Assembly (NCBI RefSeq): GCF_021497885.1
Contig: NZ_CP046523.1
Span: forward strand, 911,501 to 975,500
From: Streptococcus oralis
GTDB lineage: Bacteria > Bacillota > Bacilli > Lactobacillales > Streptococcaceae
Direction of reading: 5' to 3'
Length of the DNA: 64,000 bases
The notes beneath the pieces were generated by a model. The model saw only the letters and a list, made by a program, of their open reading frames with translations, was not told the origin of the DNA and made no database searches. Positions 48,605 through 57,391 of this stretch are shown here, piece by piece (within the stretch, counting starts at the first letter, position 1; each line of letters starts with the position of its first letter). The position numbers and the translations under genes were made by a program.

Positions 48605-49168
48605 ATGGAATATGATAAAAAAGAGATAGCTAGAAAGCTTTTAGATGATGTTGGCGGTACTCCAAGAGTATATGCATTTAAAGATGAATATGGAAAAGAA
48701 ATTGACATATTTTGTGGTGATGATTCTCCAATTGAACACGTATCTTCTTACTCCACTGTTGGGTTATCAGACTACACTTTGAACAAAAAGATAGATGATA
48801 AATCTTTAAGAGCAGAAATTATTGGTTCAACAGATAGTAGGAATGATTTGTTTCCAAATATAATAAGTGACTGTGCTTTTAAAGTGATGGATGGATCATC
48901 TCCTTGTATGCCAGGGACTGTATTTCTAAATGCAATAGATAATTATTATCTAGATTCTAATATGAAGCACATGTTATTGACTATCCCATTTTTATGGGAG
49001 TTGCACGATTTGGAATTTGATCATGAATATGTAACTTGGTTGTTTGCTGTTCCGATTTCTGAGTCGGAGTACCATTTTTTTGTTGAGAATGGGTATCAAA
49101 AATTAGAAATGTTATTTGAAAAAAACCAAATAGATATTTATGATTTAAATCGTAGTCCTGTGGTTTAG
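48605..49168 (+). CDS. Suppressor-of-fused (SUFU) domain immunity protein
   Basis: 187 residues with the SUFU pattern: DIFCGDDSPIEHVSSYSTVGLSDYTL, then TDSRNDLFPNIISDCAFKVM, FLWELHDLEFDHEYVTWLFAVPISESEYHFF. SUFU proteins are frequent immunity partners of polymorphic nuclease toxins. It follows the GH-E module by 21 bases. As an orphan immunity gene it could still protect against siblings carrying the GH-E toxin. Confidence 0.83.
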   Translation: MEYDKKEIARKLLDDVGGTPRVYAFKDEYGKEIDIFCGDDSPIEHVSSYSTVGLSDYTLNKKIDDKSLRAEIIGSTDSRNDLFPNIISDCAFKVMDGSSPCMPGTVFLNAIDNYYLDSNMKHMLLTIPFLWELHDLEFDHEYVTWLFAVPISESEYHFFVENGYQKLEMLFEKNQIDIYDLNRSPVV

Positions 49169-49184
49169 ATGATATTTTACGTTG

Positions 49185-50561
49185 ATGAAAGATACTCTCC
49201 TGTTTGCGGAAGGTTTTATTGGTGCAGCTGGAAGTATGGTTTCAGAGACTGCCATCGGAGCTGTAGATTTGACTCAGATCATTGGTATTGCCAGTATTGA
49301 TGGCATCAATCGCTTAACAGGAGGTCAAACTCCAGAGTGGATGAAGCGGGACTTGCAAGGAACGGCAGATAACCTGTCTAGCCTTGTGGAGTTAGGAGTA
49401 GGAACTTACACTGCTCTGACTGATCCAGGTGCGGCTATGCGTGGCCAGGATCCCAATGCCAGCTATGCGGATAAGGCCGCTTATCGTGCTCAAGAGACAG
49501 GAAAAGCCCTCTGGGATAAAGTTACCCATATGGATGCCTATGATGCAGGAGGCTTGACCTTTGAGATTGCGAGTCTTTTTGTCGGCCCAGCAGCTGTAGG
49601 TAAGATGGCTAAGGGCACGAAACTCGGAGCTAAGGCAGCTGAGATGATTCAGTTAGCCAAGAACAGTACCAAAGCAAGAGTTCTCGCAAATGTCGAAAAA
49701 TGGGGATCAAAGGTTGACAATATCCTAGCGAAGAGCAATAATGTCATTGGGAAATTTGGCGAGAAACTATTAGATACTCGAATCCCAGTCGGCATTCGTA
49801 AAGAGGCAGTTGCCTTTGTGGGTGGTATGGGAACCATGCCTGCCTTCAGCGTTGAGAGTAAGACACTACGTGATGTGATGCGCTTCTCAAGCAAACATGC
49901 GGATGATGTGGTGGAGAGTGGAGCAAAGGCGAGAACTTTCATTGACGGTATGTCGGCAGGGGACGCTCAACGTTATAGCCAGTGGAACAAGTATGCGGAG
50001 GCCGGCCTTAGTCCAGAAGACCGCGTGAGAGTGTTGGAAATCTCGGAAAAGGCACCTAAGGTTGAGTATCAGCCAGATTACTCACCAGATAGAATACTGG
50101 GAACTCCAAAAAATGATCGTCCTAGTGTGGAAAATACTTATAGTCCAGACTATATTGAGGCTCATAGACAACAATTTGAGAATGGTGCTACTAGATTTCA
50201 AAAATTTAAGCCAGATCCTAATTATCAAGAAGGAATTATTGGAGGTAAAGATGGCACAAGTTTTTGGTTGAGTAAAGACCATGCGGATGTTATTCAAGAT
50301 GTCGCCAAAGGTGATAATCGCCTCTATGAAACCTTACTGGGCTTTGACGAAGGGTACTTAGGTGACAATCCACTTTATCGCTTGGATGTAGCACCGGAAG
50401 TTGTCTCTGAAAAAGGGATCTCAATCCCAAGTGGTAGGGAAGACGGTGCGAATGGTTGGTGGCGACCAGGGGGAAGAACCTATCCAGGAGACATGCCGGA
50501 GGGTGTCATGGACGGTATCAGTATAAAGGAAGGAGATGTCACATGGAACGCAGTAAATTAA
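49185..50561 (+). CDS. Orphan toxin module, tip of unknown family
   Basis: 458 residues. The first 230 residues copy the constant middle region (KDTLLFAEGFIGAAG onward) without the LXG domain. The boundary reads DDVVESGAKART instead of the usual VGGSG. The tip, about 220 residues, contains FWLSKDHADVIQDVAKGDNRLYE, LYRLDVAPEVVSEKGISIPSG and ANGWWRPGGRTYPGDMPEGVMDGI. I have seen similar LRMPSGxExGANxxWxPGG ends in Rhs-type toxins, but cannot name the activity. ATG 49185 has no good ribosome binding site, so expression is doubtful. The end overlaps the next gene by 19 bases. Confidence 0.72.
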   Translation: MKDTLLFAEGFIGAAGSMVSETAIGAVDLTQIIGIASIDGINRLTGGQTPEWMKRDLQGTADNLSSLVELGVGTYTALTDPGAAMRGQDPNASYADKAAYRAQETGKALWDKVTHMDAYDAGGLTFEIASLFVGPAAVGKMAKGTKLGAKAAEMIQLAKNSTKARVLANVEKWGSKVDNILAKSNNVIGKFGEKLLDTRIPVGIRKEAVAFVGGMGTMPAFSVESKTLRDVMRFSSKHADDVVESGAKARTFIDGMSAGDAQRYSQWNKYAEAGLSPEDRVRVLEISEKAPKVEYQPDYSPDRILGTPKNDRPSVENTYSPDYIEAHRQQFENGATRFQKFKPDPNYQEGIIGGKDGTSFWLSKDHADVIQDVAKGDNRLYETLLGFDEGYLGDNPLYRLDVAPEVVSEKGISIPSGREDGANGWWRPGGRTYPGDMPEGVMDGISIKEGDVTWNAVN

Positions 50562-50971
50562 CATGGGAAGAAGTTATCAAGTTTGAGGAAATAAAAGGCT
50601 ACGGTCAACAGATTTGGAGGCATAATGGCCAGTATTATCTTGTCGCAGATGAAGGAGGTATTGCGGAACAACGAGTGGTGTATGAGTTGCCTCTAGAGCT
50701 GTTTCAGTTGCTTGATAGTGGGACAAAAACTATGGTTGATATTCATTATAAGCTACAAAATGATGAATGGCCTTCAACCGAAGAAGAAAGAAAGGCTAGT
50801 GAAAAAAAATGGATTGAGGAGGGACTTACCCCTCTTATAGCTAATCCTAAAAGTAGAGAATACTTTACTCAAGAAGAACTCGAAAAATTAATCCCTCTAG
50901 CAGAACAAAAATGGATTGATTGGAAGGGTAAACTCCCAGATAACTACGTGTCACCGCTAGATAAAGATTAA
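50543..50971 (+). CDS. Putative immunity protein for the 49,185 toxin tip
   Basis: 142 residues starting MERSKLTWEEVIKFEEIKGYGQQIWRHNGQYYLVADEGGIAEQRVVYELPLELFQLL. Soluble, Trp- and acid-rich. No family name known to me. It overlaps the toxin stop by 19 bases with AAAGGAAGGAG inside the toxin gene, the usual arrangement for a cognate immunity gene. A paralogue follows at 51,017 and a seven-codon remnant of a third copy begins at 51,416. Confidence 0.7.
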   Translation: MERSKLTWEEVIKFEEIKGYGQQIWRHNGQYYLVADEGGIAEQRVVYELPLELFQLLDSGTKTMVDIHYKLQNDEWPSTEEERKASEKKWIEEGLTPLIANPKSREYFTQEELEKLIPLAEQKWIDWKGKLPDNYVSPLDKD

Positions 50972-51016
50972 CCATTTCGCTTTTGATAACCTCTAGATCA
51001 TTAGGAGGATACTAAG

Positions 51017-51403
51017 ATGGGGATTACCAATATTACATGGGAAGACGTTATCAAGTTTGAGGAAGTCGCAGGGTATGGTCAGCATATCTGGAAACACGGC
51101 GAACAATATTATCTTGTCGTGGATGAAGGAGGTATTGCAGAACAACGAGTGGTGTATGAATTGCCACTAGAGTTGTTTCAGTTGATTGAGAGTGGAGAAA
51201 AGAATTTAGCAGAGTTACATTTTAGGCTAAAAAATGATGCTTGGCCACCTAATATGTCACAAGAGGAAGCAAATAAGCTTTTTTGGCGAAAACACATTGA
51301 GGTTTTAAAAAATAATGCCGCAGCACAAAGGCATTTTACCCGTCAAGAGCTAGAAGAATTATTACCAGAAGGGTCAAAAATTCTGGCAAGTAGTGAGAGT
51401 TAA
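51017..51403 (+). CDS. Second copy of the 50,543-type immunity protein
   Basis: 128 residues, clearly paralogous (NITWEDVIKFEEVAGYGQHIWKHGEQYYLVVDEGGIAEQRVVYELPLELFQLI). The first 65 residues are conserved and the second half differs. ATTAGGAGG lies before the start. No toxin tip sits directly in front of it, so it is an extra immunity variant, perhaps matched to a variant tip lost from this array. Confidence 0.72.
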   Translation: MGITNITWEDVIKFEEVAGYGQHIWKHGEQYYLVVDEGGIAEQRVVYELPLELFQLIESGEKNLAELHFRLKNDAWPPNMSQEEANKLFWRKHIEVLKNNAAAQRHFTRQELEELLPEGSKILASSES

Positions 51404-51415
51404 TATGGATTTGAT

Positions 51416-51756
51416 ATGGTAAACAGTAAATTAACGTTGAAGATGGAAAAATTATAGTTTTTAATAAACGCGGATTACCTTATCCAGAGGGGGATCAAGA
51501 TTATCATCAATATAGAGTAATGCATGATTTGACAGAAGAAAATATAATAAATGCTTTTAAAACAGCTTCATCAGAAGTTAAAGAAAGCTTAATTGATGCA
51601 ATGGAAAACCGGGGATTTTCTTTGTCAGATCTGGCTAATATTCAACAAGGAGAAATTGCAAAAGTCTTTGGAGCAGGTGGAGGAACTCAGATACAACTAG
51701 GGAATTCTTTGAAGTATTATGAAGATTTAGCTTTATTAAAAGAGGTGATAAAATGA
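51416..51756 (+). pseudogene. Truncated TNT-type NAD glycohydrolase tip
   Basis: From about 51,435 the frame reads VEDGKIIVFNKRGLPYPEGDQDYHQYRVMHD and ends GEIAKVFGAGGGTQIQLG...LLKEVIK. This is the C-terminal two thirds of the TNT domain found whole at 54,764. The N-terminal RFGPSGGTYVSP part is missing. The first bases, 51,416-51,435, are instead seven codons of the 50,543-type immunity gene (MVNSKLT) in another frame, so two gene fragments are joined here. An ATG at 51,520 could express only 78 residues. Confidence 0.78.
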
Positions 51757-52079
51757 ATTCGGAACAAATTGAAAAATTCAAACAAGAAATAGAATGTATT
51801 ATAAAAGAAAAAAATTATATATCTTTACGGTATGTTCTTTTCGATGAAACAAATAGAACACCATTTGCTGTACATATATTTTACAAAGATGGTTTATTCA
51901 TGGTGAATAGCAGAGATGAGAGAGCTTATGTAATTGGAAGAACATTTGAATTTGATAATTTTTCTGAGGCTGAAAAAAAATTCTTTAATGTATTGGACTT
52001 TATAGTATGTGAGGGTCGAAGGGACATATCTAACAGAGGAAGCTATATGTATTCCTCACCTCTTTGGGATAAACCATAA
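51753..52079 (+). CDS. Imm59-like immunity protein (partner of TNT tip)
   Basis: 108 residues: IEKFKQEIECIIKEKNYISLRYVLFD, KDGLFMVNSRDERAYVIGRTFEFDNFSEAEKKFF, ending YSSPLWDKP. I recognise the pattern as the Imm59 family, with moderate certainty. It overlaps the TNT fragment by ATGA. The same pair, TNT tip plus Imm59-like gene, occurs again at 54,655-56,325, which supports the pairing. Confidence 0.75.
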   Translation: MNSEQIEKFKQEIECIIKEKNYISLRYVLFDETNRTPFAVHIFYKDGLFMVNSRDERAYVIGRTFEFDNFSEAEKKFFNVLDFIVCEGRRDISNRGSYMYSSPLWDKP

Positions 52080-52219
52080 TGATAAATTTAGAAAAGCAAC
52101 GCAGTGAAATTTGATTTGAATTTTATCGAGCTCTCCCAGCAACAAGTATCGACTGCCTTTATGCGCAGTGAGGATTTTGTTCGGTATTATGAGCCGTATT
52201 TAAACACGGAGGAAGGCTA
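52080..52219 (+). repeat. Module junction: shared spacer plus copied end of the DUF4176 gene
   Basis: 52,080-52,126 is a spacer repeated almost identically at 56,326-56,372 (begins TGATAAATTTAGAAAAGCAA). From about 52,127 the sequence is the 3' end of the 44,783 gene (LSQQQVSTAFMRSEDFVRYYEPYLNTEEG), which supplies the GGAGG ribosome binding site for the toxin at 52,220. So this LXG toxin was placed here together with the tail of its upstream neighbour. Confidence 0.8.
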
Positions 52220-54259
52220 ATGGGATTTTATGTAGATATTGCGGAGCTTCAGAAAGCCCAAGAGGCCTATATGAAGATGGTCGCAACTGCTCAGAGTCAG
52301 TTGGATACCGCTAAAAATGGGATGAATGCCATCATCACCAGTAATTCCATGCATGGAGAAGTTGGGAAAGCAATTACGAATGAAATCAATAATGTTCATA
52401 ACCCCGTGATTGTTGGCTTAAAGAATAGCTTAGAATTTCTAGGTTCTGAGTTTTCCAAAACGATCACGGATTTTCAGAATCTTGTCGGCGAAACCTCCGC
52501 AACCGCAGTTCTAGCAGAAGAAACTTTGGATGATGCAGTCAAGAAGCTAAATGAAGCCGATGAGAAACACAAGGTGATGGATACCAATTTCAAGAGTATC
52601 TATGATGGTATTTCGAGTCTCTATCACCTGAGTGCTCCCTTAAGCAGCACCTTCTATACCAATACCCAAACAGCCCGGAAGTATGTTCAGGATACGAAGA
52701 ATAAGGTCAATGCCTTTGATAAGATGACGACAACCAGCAGTACTGAACAGCTTTTTAGTGCTTTAAGTAGCCAGATGGCGGCTGCTGGAAGAGTGAAGAG
52801 TCTGAGTTATAGTGATCCTGTTTTAACTAACTTTGTGGCGCATGAAGATCTCGGTAAAGCAATTTATGAGCTGGATCAGCAGTATGCGAAAGCCAAGGCA
52901 GAAGCGATTGAGGCTGCTAAACGCAAGGCAGAACAAGAAGCCGCTGAGCGAGAAGCTTCTTATCGCCGTCATCACCCCATCCAAGCCTGGCTGAAGGATC
53001 GCTCGAATGAGATTGGTTCCTGGTGGGGCGATGTCGTTGAGGGCACACGAAATCTACCGCTTCCTCAAGGGATGAAGGATTCCCTCTTGTTTGCGGAAGG
53101 TTTTATTGGTGCAGCTGGTAGTATGGTTTCAGAGACTGCCATCGGAGCTGTAGATTTGACTCAGATCATTGGTATTGCCGGTATTGATGGCGTCAATCGC
53201 CTAACAGGAGGTCAAACTCCAGAGTGGATGAAGCGGGACTTGAAAGGGACGGCAGATAACCTGTCTAGCCTTGCGGAGTTAGGAGTAGGAACTTACACTG
53301 CTCTGACGGATCCAGGAGCGGCTCAGCGTGGCCAGGATCCCAATGCCAGCTATGCGGATAAGGCTGCTTATCGTGCTCAAGAGACCGGAAAAGCCCTTTG
53401 GGATAAGGTCACCCACATGGATGCCTATGACGCAGGAGGCTTGACCTTTGAGATTGCCAGTCTTTTTGTCGGTCCAGCAGCTGTAGGGAAGATGGCTAAG
53501 GGGACCAAGTTAGGAGCTAAGGCAGCTGAGATGATTAGCTTAGCCAAGAACAGTACCAAAGCAAGAATTCTCGCAAATGTCGAAAAATGGGGTTCAAAGG
53601 TTGACAATATCCTAGCGAAGAGCAATAATGTCATTAGGCAATTTGGCGAGAAATTATTAGATACCCGAATCCCAGTCAGTATCCGTCAAGAAGCATTTGC
53701 CTTTGCGGGAGGTATGGGAACAATGCCTACCTTCAGCGTTGAGAGCAAGACACTACGTGAGGTGATGCACTTCTCAAGCAAACATGCGGATGATGTAGCA
53801 CGAGGAGTAGGTGGTTCTGGGAAAGCGGAGCGCTTCTATGATGATATTATTCCAACAGTTAAAAATGGTAAATTTAATGAGTGGTTTGATAATTTAGCTC
53901 CAGAAGAACTAGAGAAATTATGGGAAATCCCAGAATTACGTAAAAAAATCGAAGATAGAATAAGAAGACCAGGTGGCTACCATGAATGGCATCTTGTTTC
54001 TCGGACTCCTCAATTTAAAAAATGGGGAGTTTCCATGGATGATATCAAAGAAATGAGAAGTTTAATTGAAGATGTGCAGTTCATAAATCCTCGTGGAGTA
54101 CATGGAGGACGGGGCTCTACAAAAGCTCATAATGAGATATTAAAAATTATTGATTCGTCATATGATTATGAGGAATTTGCACACAGATTAAATGAATGGG
54201 CAAGTCGAAGAATGAAAAATGGAATTTTAGATTTACCAGAAGGATTGAGAAGGTATTAA
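52220..54259 (+). CDS. LXG-domain T7SS toxin with HEWHLVSR-type tip (unknown activity)
   Basis: 679 residues. LXG domain and constant region are nearly identical to 45,487 and 60,392; the boundary VGGSG falls near residue 530. The tip, about 145 residues, contains RRPGGYHEWHLVSRTPQFKKWG, FINPRGVHGGRGSTKAHNEILKIIDSS and a basic end. A second copy of this tip is at 63,058. I do not recognise a named family. The several conserved His, Trp and Asn would suit a nuclease, but that is a guess. The following Imm22-type gene is the likely immunity partner. The start has GGAGG and full context, so this toxin should be expressed and exported. Confidence 0.85.
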   Translation: MGFYVDIAELQKAQEAYMKMVATAQSQLDTAKNGMNAIITSNSMHGEVGKAITNEINNVHNPVIVGLKNSLEFLGSEFSKTITDFQNLVGETSATAVLAEETLDDAVKKLNEADEKHKVMDTNFKSIYDGISSLYHLSAPLSSTFYTNTQTARKYVQDTKNKVNAFDKMTTTSSTEQLFSALSSQMAAAGRVKSLSYSDPVLTNFVAHEDLGKAIYELDQQYAKAKAEAIEAAKRKAEQEAAEREASYRRHHPIQAWLKDRSNEIGSWWGDVVEGTRNLPLPQGMKDSLLFAEGFIGAAGSMVSETAIGAVDLTQIIGIAGIDGVNRLTGGQTPEWMKRDLKGTADNLSSLAELGVGTYTALTDPGAAQRGQDPNASYADKAAYRAQETGKALWDKVTHMDAYDAGGLTFEIASLFVGPAAVGKMAKGTKLGAKAAEMISLAKNSTKARILANVEKWGSKVDNILAKSNNVIRQFGEKLLDTRIPVSIRQEAFAFAGGMGTMPTFSVESKTLREVMHFSSKHADDVARGVGGSGKAERFYDDIIPTVKNGKFNEWFDNLAPEELEKLWEIPELRKKIEDRIRRPGGYHEWHLVSRTPQFKKWGVSMDDIKEMRSLIEDVQFINPRGVHGGRGSTKAHNEILKIIDSSYDYEEFAHRLNEWASRRMKNGILDLPEGLRRY

Positions 54260-54261
54260 AA

Positions 54262-54633
54262 ATGAAACAAAAAGTATCGTTATGGCTTGGTAATTTTGCC
54301 AGTCAAGAAGAATTTCAAGAATACTTCAAAATTTCATATAAAGAGGATGGGGATAGCGTTTCTTCAGAATTTGAGACAGACTTTCATTTGTCGTACTACG
54401 ATAGAGATTTAGTTGAAAAAGATTGGGTTGATGTTCCTGAAAATAATATTGATGTTTTGCTTGAAGGTTTCTCATACGATGAAGAGATTATTATGCAGTT
54501 TCCTAAAATATCATCAACCTATAATACAATTGTTTTGATTTATGATTTTGATTATTCTAAAGAAGAATTAAAAGTAAGTAACAATGGTTCTGGGACATTA
54601 GAGTTTATTGGTATCGCAGAATACGATTACTAA
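54262..54633 (+). CDS. Imm22 (DUF4284) family immunity protein
   Basis: 123 residues starting MKQKVSLWLGNFASQEEFQEYF, with GDSVSSEFETDFHLSYYDRDLVEKDW and a C-terminal NTIVLIYDFDY. The VSLWLGNF...DF...YYD pattern is that of Imm22. It starts two bases after the toxin stop. Its relative at 63,599 follows the second copy of the same toxin tip, a strong sign that the two are partners. Confidence 0.86.
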   Translation: MKQKVSLWLGNFASQEEFQEYFKISYKEDGDSVSSEFETDFHLSYYDRDLVEKDWVDVPENNIDVLLEGFSYDEEIIMQFPKISSTYNTIVLIYDFDYSKEELKVSNNGSGTLEFIGIAEYDY

Positions 54634-54654
54634 GCGTAGCATATAAGGAATTCT

Positions 54655-55993
54655 GGCACATCATCACCCCATCCAAGCCTGGCTGAAGGACCGCTCGAAT
54701 GAGATTGATTCCTGGTGGGGAGATGTCGTTGAGGGAACACGAAATCTACCGCTTCCTCAAGGGATGAAAGATATCCTCCTGTTTGCGGAAGGTTTTATTG
54801 GTGCAGCTGGAAGTATGGTTTCAGAGACTGCCATCGGAGCTGTAGATTTGACTCAGATCATTGGTATTGCCAGTATTGATGGCGTCAATCGCTTAACAGG
54901 AGGTCAAACTCCAGAGTGGATGAAGCGAGACTTGCAAGGAACGGCAGATAACCTGTCTAGCCTTGCGGAGTTAGGAGTAGGAACTTACACTGCTCTGACG
55001 GATTCAGGAGCGGCTCAGCGTGGCCAGGATCCCAATGCCAGCTATGCGGATAAGGCAGCTTATCGTGCTCAGCAGACCGGAAAAGCCCTCTGGGATAAGG
55101 TCACCCATATGGATGCCTATGATGCAGGAGGCTTGACCTTTGAGATTGCGAGTCTTTTTGTTGGTCCAGCGGCTGTGGGTAAGATGGCTAAGGGTACCAA
55201 GCTAGGAGCCAAGGCAGCTGAGATGATTAGCTTAGCCAAGAACAGTACCAAGGCAAGAATTCTCGCAAATGTCGAAAAATGGGGTTCAAAGGCTGACAAT
55301 ATCCTGTCTAAGAGCAATAATGTCATTAGGCAATTTGGGGAGAAATTATTAGATACCCGAATCCCAGTCAGTATCCGTCAAGAAGCATTTGCCTTTGCGG
55401 GAGGTATGGGAACAATGCCTACCTTCAGCGTTGAGAGCAAGACACTACGTGAGGTGATGCACTTCTCAAGCAAACATGCGGAGGATGTAGCAAGAGGTGT
55501 AGGTGGTTCTGGGAAAGCTACGGCCACTTTTAAAGGTGAACTTACTGCAGAGAATATAACAAAAGAATTATTACAAACTAAACCTAAAAACTCTCCGATA
55601 ACCTCCCCTGCTAATATACATACGGGTCAGATTATTGATAGATTTGGTCCTTCAGGGGGGACGTATGTTAGTCCGGTTGAAGATGGAAAAATTATAGCTT
55701 TTAATAAACGCGGATTACCTTATCCAGAGGGGTATCAAGATTATCATCAATATGAAGTAGTTAAAGATATAAATCTTAAAAATCTTGAAGAAGGTTTTCT
55801 TTCTATGTCTGATGTGGATCAAGAAAAACTTTCTATCATAATGCAAAAACGAGGGATATCATTTTCAGATTTAGCTACTCCTGCAAAAGGTGAAATTGCA
55901 AAAGCTTTTGGAGCTGGTGGTGGAACGCAGATTAAACTTGGAACATCTGTTAGCTGGTACGAAAAAATGGGACTATTAAAGGAGATAAAATAA
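54655..55993 (+). pseudogene. Orphan toxin module with complete TNT-type NADase tip
   Basis: The LXG constant region is copied from HHPIQAWLKDRSNEI onward, with an in-frame TAA just before it, so no LXG domain. The boundary VGGSG is at 55,499-55,512. The tip of about 160 residues matches the tuberculosis necrotizing toxin domain: IIDRFGPSGGTYVSP, FNKRGLPYPEG, DYHQYEVVKD and KAFGAGGGTQIKLG. TNT enzymes hydrolyse NAD. Translation could start only at internal ATGs such as 54,764 (409 residues), which has no secretion domain. Silent or reserve cassette. Confidence 0.82.
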
Positions 55994-56325
55994 ATGGATA
56001 AATTGATGCATGAAAAAAAATAATTCAACAGAAAATTGAAGAGTTAAATTATACTACGCTAAGAGTCTCCGTATTTAATGGCAGGAATAAAGGGAGAGAA
56101 GATTGGCAAACGCGAATAGAATATGATGAGGGGGAAAAAGTATACTTAGTTTATTCTTTAGGAGATAGGGCAAGTATTATAGGAAAGATTAGAACATTTG
56201 AAAATTTTGAAGAAGCAGAGCAATGCTTATTTGAGATATTGGATTTAACTGTAAAATATAACAGGTTGCAAGTGATGACTAACGAGGAACCAGAATATCC
56301 TTCTCCTTTGTGGGACAAACCATAA
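55994..56325 (+). pseudogene. Imm59-like immunity gene, frameshifted in an A8 run
   Basis: From ATG 55,994 the frame reads MDKLMHEKK and stops at once. One extra A in the run of eight A (56,013-56,020) would continue as KIIQQKIEELNYTTLRVSVFNGRN... to PSPLWDKP and TAA at 56,325. The restored protein is a homolog of the 51,753 product. It follows the TNT tip directly. It could be a dead gene, a sequencing error in a homopolymer, or slippage-controlled expression. Confidence 0.78.
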
Positions 56326-56467
56326 TGATAAATTTAGAAAAGCAACGCAGTGAAATTTGATTTGAATTTTATTGAACTCTCCCATCAACAAGTATTGACT
56401 TTCTTTATACGTAATGAGGATATCAAGATTATCATAAATATGAGGTGATACATGATTTGACAAGAAG
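56326..56467 (+). repeat. Module junction with a further TNT fragment
   Basis: 56,326-56,415 repeats 52,080-52,166 (spacer plus decayed end of the DUF4176 gene). From about 56,419 it switches to a piece of TNT tip sequence (ATCAAGATTATCATAAATATG, then ATGATTTGACA), matching 51,487-51,533. Three sources are thus spliced in 140 bases. No gene is intact here. Confidence 0.7.
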
Positions 56468-56485
56468 TAATATGGAGTGAAGTAA

Positions 56486-56929
56486 ATGATATTTGAAGAT
56501 TTATTAATGGAAATTCAATCTGATTTGGTGTCTTTGGGATTAGAATATTCGAATAGTCAAATTGATGAAATTTATTTGTATGGTTATATGGAAGAAGGTA
56601 GTTATTTTTTCAATTTATTTTTTAAGAAAAATGGGGAGATAATTAGACTCAATCAGATTAATGATTTTTTGAGTGAAAATGAAAAAATAGACGATTCACA
56701 TGATAGACAGATACAACTTCTAGAATTAGGAATTGATGATTTGGAAAAAATCGAGATTTTGTTTGAGAATAATAAAAAAGAAGTACCTACCGAAATCAAA
56801 ATTATTTATAATAAGAGCAGCAATAGTCTCAAATCTAAATATAGTTATTCGCCTATTTCAGATGATACTTCAGAATTAGAATTATTCAATAACTGGTATG
56901 ATACGGTGAAAGTAGAAAATAATATTTGA
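56486..56929 (+). CDS. Orphan immunity protein, YezG (DUF600)-like
   Basis: 147 residues, acidic: MIFEDLLMEIQSDLVSLGLEYSNSQIDEIYLYGYMEEGSYFFNLFFKKNGEIIRLNQI, with a C-terminal LKSKYSYSPISDDTSELELFNNWY. The overall pattern resembles the YezG/DUF600 antitoxins that pair with YeeF-type LXG toxins. No toxin tip lies in front of it, so it stands alone. Assignment is tentative. Confidence 0.62.
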   Translation: MIFEDLLMEIQSDLVSLGLEYSNSQIDEIYLYGYMEEGSYFFNLFFKKNGEIIRLNQINDFLSENEKIDDSHDRQIQLLELGIDDLEKIEILFENNKKEVPTEIKIIYNKSSNSLKSKYSYSPISDDTSELELFNNWYDTVKVENNI

Positions 56930-56995
56930 AGATAAGATAATGGATTTACAAGTAGTCAAGCGCTTTGAACTTAGTTCCTACTCCATTGATCATAT

Positions 56996-57391
56996 GGTTA
57001 TGAGAACCAGGAAGCTCAGATCCATTATAATCAACTAGATCAACTATTTTCCATCACGGATTTACAGGATTTCATGGGGATTGTGGACAGTGTCTACAGT
57101 CCTATTTATCCTTTAGGTTCTGTTGTTGAGCTCGATTTGGAGCTCTTACCAGAGGAACTCCAGAAAAGCTTAGCGGAGGGGCCAGGACCACTCGTTACGA
57201 TTTCAGGCCGCAAGATGCCTCTTCAAGAAGGATTTGATGACTATGTGGTAGACTACTTGGCTCGCATCTGGCCCTTGGGTGAGATGCCTGGAATGGATGC
57301 TTTTTTCGTTAGTAACATGATGATTGAGCGACTTCGTTTTGAAGGGTACAGTGACGAATGGGGAAGTCAGTTCACAGAGGAGGTTTTGTAA
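56996..57391 (+). pseudogene. Duplicated fragment of the DUF4176 chaperone gene
   Basis: About 395 bases repeat 44,994-45,390 almost exactly, covering the DUF4176 core (VDSVYSPIYPLGSVVEL to FEGYSDEWGSQFTEEVL). The 5' part is missing and the 3' end stops in TAA at the joint with a toxin fragment. An ATG at 57,074 opens 105 residues, but the natural start is absent. Confidence 0.85.
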
